Source: Struthio camelus (lineage: Eukaryota; Chordata; Aves; Struthioniformes; Struthionidae). From it: a stretch of 64,000 nt of DNA. Positions within the stretch are counted from its first letter, which is position 1. Every line of letters starts with the position of its first letter. Of the stretch, positions 60,001 to 64,000 are shown in pieces. The position numbers and the translations under genes were made by a program. The notes below the pieces were generated by a model. It saw nothing but the letters and a program-made list of their open reading frames with translations, was not told where the DNA came from and did not search any database. The stretch spans positions 27,029,068 through 27,093,067 of the forward strand of contig NC_090952.1 in NCBI RefSeq assembly GCF_040807025.1, in the 5' to 3' direction.

Positions 60001-61533
60001 TTCGAGGTTATGCTGAAATATTTCAGAGAACTATCTTGGTGACACATGAGTTGAAAGTGTCACTCTGGCTTGAGGATAAGAACCTTTTACAAGTTCTGCA
60101 GTAAAACTTTTGTAGATGTTATATCCTTTTTGTCACTCATATATGTGCTGTTTCTGTTATACCTGTTAAACAGAAATCTTGCTCAGCCTTGATCAAGTAG
60201 AATTTATTTATCTATTGCTAGTTATAGTAAAAGACTTACCTTTTTGGTGGTAAATCAAGTTTCCTATTCAAATTGTGTAAACCTGTTCATGTGTTCATTG
60301 GACACTAGTGACCTCATGCTATCTCAGGTATTACACCGTTTGTCAGTTAACGTACTACTACTTTTAGCCCTGTATGCCTGACTTGTCTTTGTTGTTGTTG
60401 TTCTCTTTTATTACCTGTAGTCTTGATCTGAACATGGAACTACCTCAAGGACAGACAGGTTCTGTTGGTACAAGTGTTGCCTCAGCAGAACAGGTAAATA
60501 TTAGACTCAGTAGAAATGAATGTTTTCTAGGGAAGTGGGGTATGAGCATTAATGCTTTACTCAGAGCGAGCTTGCCGATTTCTAATCAGATTGTATCTGT
60601 CTGTAGTAAATAGTGTGGGTGAAACAGTCTTTAAAAGCAAAATAATTTTAACAGTATGTTGGCCTGTTTAGTAAATAGAGCAAACTTGTAACTTTCAGAT
60701 GTAGTTTTGCATGATGTTTCACCGAGCTCAAACCAGTTGCCCGTCCTACCTGCTCTGAATCTAATGAATCCAACCATCTCCCAGAACATACGCTAGGCCT
60801 TTTTCTTCTCCCTTTAATATGTGAAAGTCTTAAAGAAATAGTGCAAAGGGTTTTGCATTTGTTCTAGATGGATAACTTAGAATTTCTTGTGAATGGGCAC
60901 GTTCTGAGGTGTAAAGGTTGCACAGATACTTAGAGTTGCTTTTCTCATTCTGAGGAATATTTTTGAAGGCATGCAAGACGAGCAATTTACTCCTCTCATC
61001 CTGTTGTAGTGCAGAAGGCTCTAGGGATTTGTGTTAGCTGACATACATTTGAGAAGCTACAAGTGTCTCAGATTCTCTGAAGGTTCAGTTTCACCTTGTA
61101 CCAATCCTCCAAAAAAAGATTAGATCTAGTGCTATATCCTCCTAGCAGTACCAGCCTTGGTCACTTGAGGGTGCAACTGAGGTTCTTGTCACATCCAAGT
61201 AGAGACGCAGTTCTGTTAACTCTCATTTACATTTGCAAAGATCGTACATAATAATTATCTATACTTGATGTGTTCTGCACTTTGTTTTTAGGCATCCACT
61301 GTTGGAGACAAGATAGCTAGATGGACCTCTGGTCCAACGCAGTGTAGCCACTCTTAAGGTCTTAAGCAAATCTTTTTATGACTTTGAGTTTATTTCATAC
61401 CATCTTGAAATGAGACTGCTTCACCATTGCAGAACTTTGCAACAATTAATTTTCATATTACTTTTTTTTTTTCCCCACACTTCTGCAGGATGAGCTGTCA
61501 CAGAGACTGGCCCGCCTACGTGATCAAGTTTAA
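54062..61533 (+). CDS. CHMP1B: Charged multivesicular body protein 1B (ESCRT-III subunit), 8 coding exons
   Basis: The coding sequence joins 54062-54077, 56733-56830, 57227-57373, 58098-58166, 58567-58674, 59693-59736, 60421-60493 and 61489-61533. All introns are GT-AG and the frame is intact, giving 199 residues, the usual length for CHMP1B. The protein is an ESCRT-III (Snf7-family) subunit. It assembles with IST1 into membrane coats on endosomal tubules and recruits VPS4 and spastin for membrane scission in sorting, cytokinesis and nuclear-envelope sealing. Seen here: the basic N-terminal helical core (residues 1-100, rich in Lys and Arg), a polar linker with [11 protein letters not shown], and a C-terminal MIM1 helix, [14 protein letters not shown] (186-199), with L188, R191, L192, L195 and R196 placed to bind MIT domains. 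[18 protein letters not shown] and the MIM sequence identify CHMP1B rather than CHMP1A. Human CHMP1B is intronless, so this split gene is the ancestral form. Confidence 0.97.
56733..56830 (+). CDS. CHMP1B: CHMP1B coding exon 2
   Basis: Completes Lys6 and encodes [20 protein letters not shown] through KIKK (to residue 38). The acceptor is GCTGTAG and the donor GTAAGC. This is the basic first helix of the ESCRT-III core, with its membrane-facing side. Confidence 0.97.
57227..57373 (+). CDS. CHMP1B: CHMP1B coding exon 3
   Basis: Encodes residues 39-87, [20 protein letters not shown] through TAVTMGK, in phase 0 at both ends. The acceptor is TAACAG and the donor GTAAAG. It forms the long second helix of the core. 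Confidence 0.98.
58098..58166 (+). CDS. CHMP1B: CHMP1B coding exon 4
   Basis: Encodes residues 88-110, [20 protein letters not shown] through LEK. The acceptor is TTTCAG and the donor GTAAAT. A CR1 fragment begins only about 20 bp beyond the donor. Confidence 0.97.
58187..58498 (+). mobile_element. CR1 LINE 3' end in CHMP1B intron 4
   Basis: Sense-strand CR1 3' sequence: taaggaaaaaggttttagcagtgaggtt, gttgctcagagtgattggagagtctccatccttggagata, then a degraded terminus ending in TTGTTCTGTGATTCTAG, the usual CR1 tail repeat. It is 5'-truncated, moderately diverged and fills most of the 400-bp intron. Confidence 0.88.
58567..58674 (+). CDS. CHMP1B: CHMP1B coding exon 5
   Basis: Encodes residues 111-146, [20 protein letters not shown] through TTTLTTPQ. 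The acceptor is TTGTAG and the donor GTAAGA. It covers the fourth helix and the start of the polar linker. Confidence 0.97.
59693..59736 (+). CDS. CHMP1B: CHMP1B coding exon 6
   Basis: Encodes [14 protein letters not shown] plus two bases of the following Gly codon, which is completed in exon 7. The acceptor is CTTTAG and the donor GTAGGT at 59737. Confidence 0.96.
60421..60493 (+). CDS. CHMP1B: CHMP1B coding exon 7
   Basis: Finishes the split Gly codon and encodes [20 protein letters not shown] through SAEQ. The acceptor is CTGTAG and the donor GTAAAT. This is the flexible stretch before the C-terminal MIM helix. Confidence 0.97.
61292..61360 (+). mobile_element. Old CR1-like 3' end scrap in CHMP1B intron 7
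   Basis: The stretch cactgttggagacaagatagctagatggacctctggtccaacgcag to cactcttaaggtctta matches the wording of the 3' end of older CR1-type elements (gctagatggacctttggtc). It is short and inert. Confidence 0.55.
61489..61533 (+). CDS. CHMP1B: CHMP1B coding exon 8 and stop
   Basis: Encodes [14 protein letters not shown] and a TAA stop. This is the MIT-interacting motif that recruits VPS4, spastin and related partners. The acceptor is CTGCAG after a T-rich tract. Confidence 0.98.
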   Translation, partial: DELSQRLARLRDQV

Positions 61534-62160
61534 GTTAATCAAAGCTGCAGTTCTTTGTACATGCTTTCAAAATACCTTTTATGTAACTAACCCTACACTA
61601 CACTAGAAAGGTGTATACAGTATGGCTTACATGTTTAAATACTTGTAATATATGCTACTTCACTCCTAGCTTGCTCTTCTTTCTAAATACATCAGGTAAT
61701 TCAAAAATATCAGCTCATATCTTTTTCTGTACATTTTGAAGTTGATATATCTTTTGCAAGCTCTTTTCACAAAATCAAGTAGTAACGTTGCACCTTCTAG
61801 CTGAAAGAAAAGCAGAGTATCATTGACATATTTTAAATTATGAAGTGAATTTTTTAAATTATGAAGACTGTTATGGTTGGAGAACTGATGTGTTCAGTTC
61901 AGATGATTCTATAGCTGACTCCCTTACATGGCCAAACTCATGGAACACACAGAGGTGGACAGTGTGGACTTCATGCAAATGCGCTTATTAAAACAAATGA
62001 GTGGACTTCAGTCTGTAGAGTTTTTTGTTTAGTGTTTTCAAGCTACAGTAATAATGCTGAAATTAATGATTCAGTTACCAAAAGCTGTTTTCATATAACT
62101 GGGAACTTGTATGGTATCATCACTTTAGTACAGGAGGAATAAAATATATTTTTCAACACT
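61534..62160 (+). other. CHMP1B: CHMP1B 3' UTR
   Basis: Sequence after the stop codon, up to just past the first good poly(A) signal. It is AT-rich with no other gene. A second AATAAA at 62872 could extend it to about 62.9 kb. Confidence 0.65.
62138..62143 (+). terminator. CHMP1B: Candidate CHMP1B poly(A) signal
   Basis: AATAAA about 600 nt after the stop codon, followed within 30 nt by TTTGTCAGTTCTGTTG, a plausible U/GU-rich downstream element. Use is not proven. Confidence 0.55.
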
Positions 62161-64000
62161 TTGTCAGTTCTGTTGAATGCTATCTCATGGTTTAATGCTG
62201 AATGCTCCAGCTTTTCCATTTTGCTTTCTTTCTCAGTTTTTTGGGGTGCAGCCAGTTATGCCACTCACTCTTCTGTTTTTTTCTATGCCATGTTATTCCC
62301 TGTCTGTCCTTTTCATCTACTCATTCTTTTTATACGCAAGCCTTACCGTACTATTCTGTGTTTTAAATTTCTATCATATGTGAAAAATATGAAAGTGCTC
62401 TTGCTCAGGTTCAGGTCTTCATAGTCCTCCTTGGTGTGTCAAGGTTCCTGTTCTGTTTTTGCTAACCAGGACGCTCCCTTGGAGTAGCTTTTCCTCCTCA
62501 GCCTCTCACAGGTGATCTTTTCTTAAGTGCAGTGTTGGACAGAGTGAGGAGTGGATAAATAGATTAGGCCGGCTCTGTCCAAGGGGCAGGCTGCGAGATT
62601 GTTTCAAGATAGGTATTGGTTATGTTGGATTAGGAATAGCTACTCTTTTGTAAGATAAAGGATTGCTCTCTGCAGGTGTAATAGTGTGATTTGCAATACT
62701 GTGATGATGGAGAAGCTAATTTGTTGTACTTATTCCTTTAGCCCCTCTGGATTTCTGCACAGTAAGAGAGAATCTGCTGACCTCTTTCACTAGCTTCCAG
62801 TTCTTCCTGCTGTTGTGAAGTAAAGAAATGGCTGTAGAAATTTGAAGCTGAAACTGCTTGTGTTGTGTTGTAATAAATAGTGGTGTAAATAATTTTTTTT
62901 TCCTGACTGCTTAGGCTCAGTTTTTTGTTTTATTGTTTTATGGGTGAGGGGAGAAGATATGTAGCTTTAGAATTGGAATTAGTTCTTAATTCACTGGTGT
63001 TCAGGATCGCATGGTCTTTCTAGTGTTGTGGAAATGTTAGCTAAGAAACTTCTTATTTTTTTTTTTAATCAAGCAGGATTTTTCAGTGAAAGTGTAGAGA
63101 AGTGAGGAAACATTTTGGAACAGTTTCAAACTACATTTTGAATGTGCTACTCGAATCATTTTGAAGCTTTAGCAGGATATTACTTAGTGAAGCATCCAAA
63201 GCTACTATGAAAATAAGGAATGGAAAATAAGACTGACAAAATAGCCTAAAATGTTCTGGAATCATCTCTCTCACATTTGCAGCCTAAATTAAATGGATTT
63301 CTTAAAACGTGATCGTTTTCCCCATGTTTACATTTATTTTCACTTCAACTTTCTTTTAAACATCTTTGAATCTTCCAATTTCCCCCGTTCAGAGGAGAAA
63401 CGTGTTATAAACTGTTTGTTCTAGGTACATTCTTTTAATATTATTGATAGAAATATTTTAGGAAAGATACCATATACTATACCTTTTTTGTAGCTACTCT
63501 GAACAGTGTAACAAATACAATGGTTTTCCTACACAGCCAAGTTACCCTCAACTCTGGTAGCTGCTTGTGTGTGTGTGCCTTTGCCTTGATGAGTTTATTT
63601 TTACTACTTTTTTTTTCATTTTGGAAAGATCTGTTGCTTCCTGTCTCATGATAGGGCTACACACCTGGCTAGTCAGTAGAAAGTTATTAATATGTAATAA
63701 ATCCACATAATTTTCTTGGCACTTGCTTGTTCATAGAGCTATACCATAAACTATGGCAGTTTTAGTGTTTGATATTAGACAGCTCTTCAGCTAGCTCGTC
63801 TGGCATGTTTTAACATTAAGTATTAACATGTTGCTTTTGGACTGTCCCTGGCCATTCTGAAACTGTTTGAGGGAGCAAATAACAATTCTTGGATCCCATA
63901 CATTTGCTTTTCTGAGTATGTTGCCTCTTGCCTGGAAACTTGTGGATTTGGAGGCATTGAAAAATAGATGGAGATGCGACTGATTTGATAGCCACAAGAT
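62161..64000. other. Downstream flank, no gene seen
   Basis: AT-rich DNA to the window end. Part may be extended CHMP1B 3' UTR. The small open frames here show no domain or splice context. Confidence 0.6.
62872..62877 (+). terminator. CHMP1B: Candidate distal CHMP1B poly(A) signal
   Basis: AATAAA within tgttgtaataaatagtggtg, followed by a T-rich tract. It would give a 3' UTR of about 1.35 kb. Confidence 0.35.

Noticed and set aside
1-64000. CRISPR arrays, bacterial operons, insertion sequences, tRNA or rRNA genes
   Set aside because: None are visible. The base composition, introns and LINEs mark this as vertebrate DNA, and the regular repeats found are microsatellites or minisatellites.

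Overview
The window is vertebrate nuclear DNA, almost certainly from a bird. The evidence is several CR1 LINE pieces with avian-type 3' ends, a low overall repeat load, and two recognisable genes whose introns and protein sequences fit a sauropsid. The species cannot be fixed from the sequence. Only two protein-coding genes can be supported: TENT5D (minus strand, left end) and CHMP1B (plus strand, right end). About 46 kb of gene-poor sequence separates their coding regions.

Left part (1-21.7 kb). TENT5D, a non-canonical poly(A) polymerase of the FAM46 family, has its whole 391-codon reading frame in one exon at 5399-6574. A strong splice acceptor lies 19 nt before the ATG, so at least one noncoding 5' exon must lie further right. 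The best candidate is in the CpG island at about 20.27-21.7 kb. There a minus-strand GTGAGT donor, a perfect RFX X-box and a YY1-type ATGGCGGC site are clustered. That would make a 5' intron of about 14.1 kb. Sequence left of the stop codon is AT-rich and probably holds the 3' UTR and downstream flank.

Middle (21.7-52.9 kb). No gene can be supported. The region holds a roughly 1.5-kb decayed CR1 relic (28.06-29.63 kb), two younger CR1 pieces (40.5 and 46.0-46.5 kb), old amniote repeat scraps, a short CTGCTTGGAGCCCTCC-type tandem repeat, a GC-richer patch near 32-33.1 kb, a CRE plus AP-1 pair near 36.6 kb, and several perfect inverted repeats.

Right part (52.97-64 kb). A CpG island carries the CHMP1B promoter and first exon. 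Inside it, 370-950 bp before the ATG, is a minisatellite of about 18 units of 27-33 bp. Most units contain AAGATGG or a one-base variant, and five contain AAGATGGCG, the core of a YY1 site. CHMP1B, an ESCRT-III subunit, can be read through eight coding exons with GT-AG introns and gives a complete 199-residue protein. This intron-rich gene next to TENT5D matches the ancestral X-linked-type locus. From memory, primates keep only a pseudogene there and use an intronless retrocopy elsewhere. The two genes have unrelated functions (mRNA polyadenylation; membrane remodelling) and are transcribed away from each other. They are neighbours by ancient synteny, not an operon or pathway.
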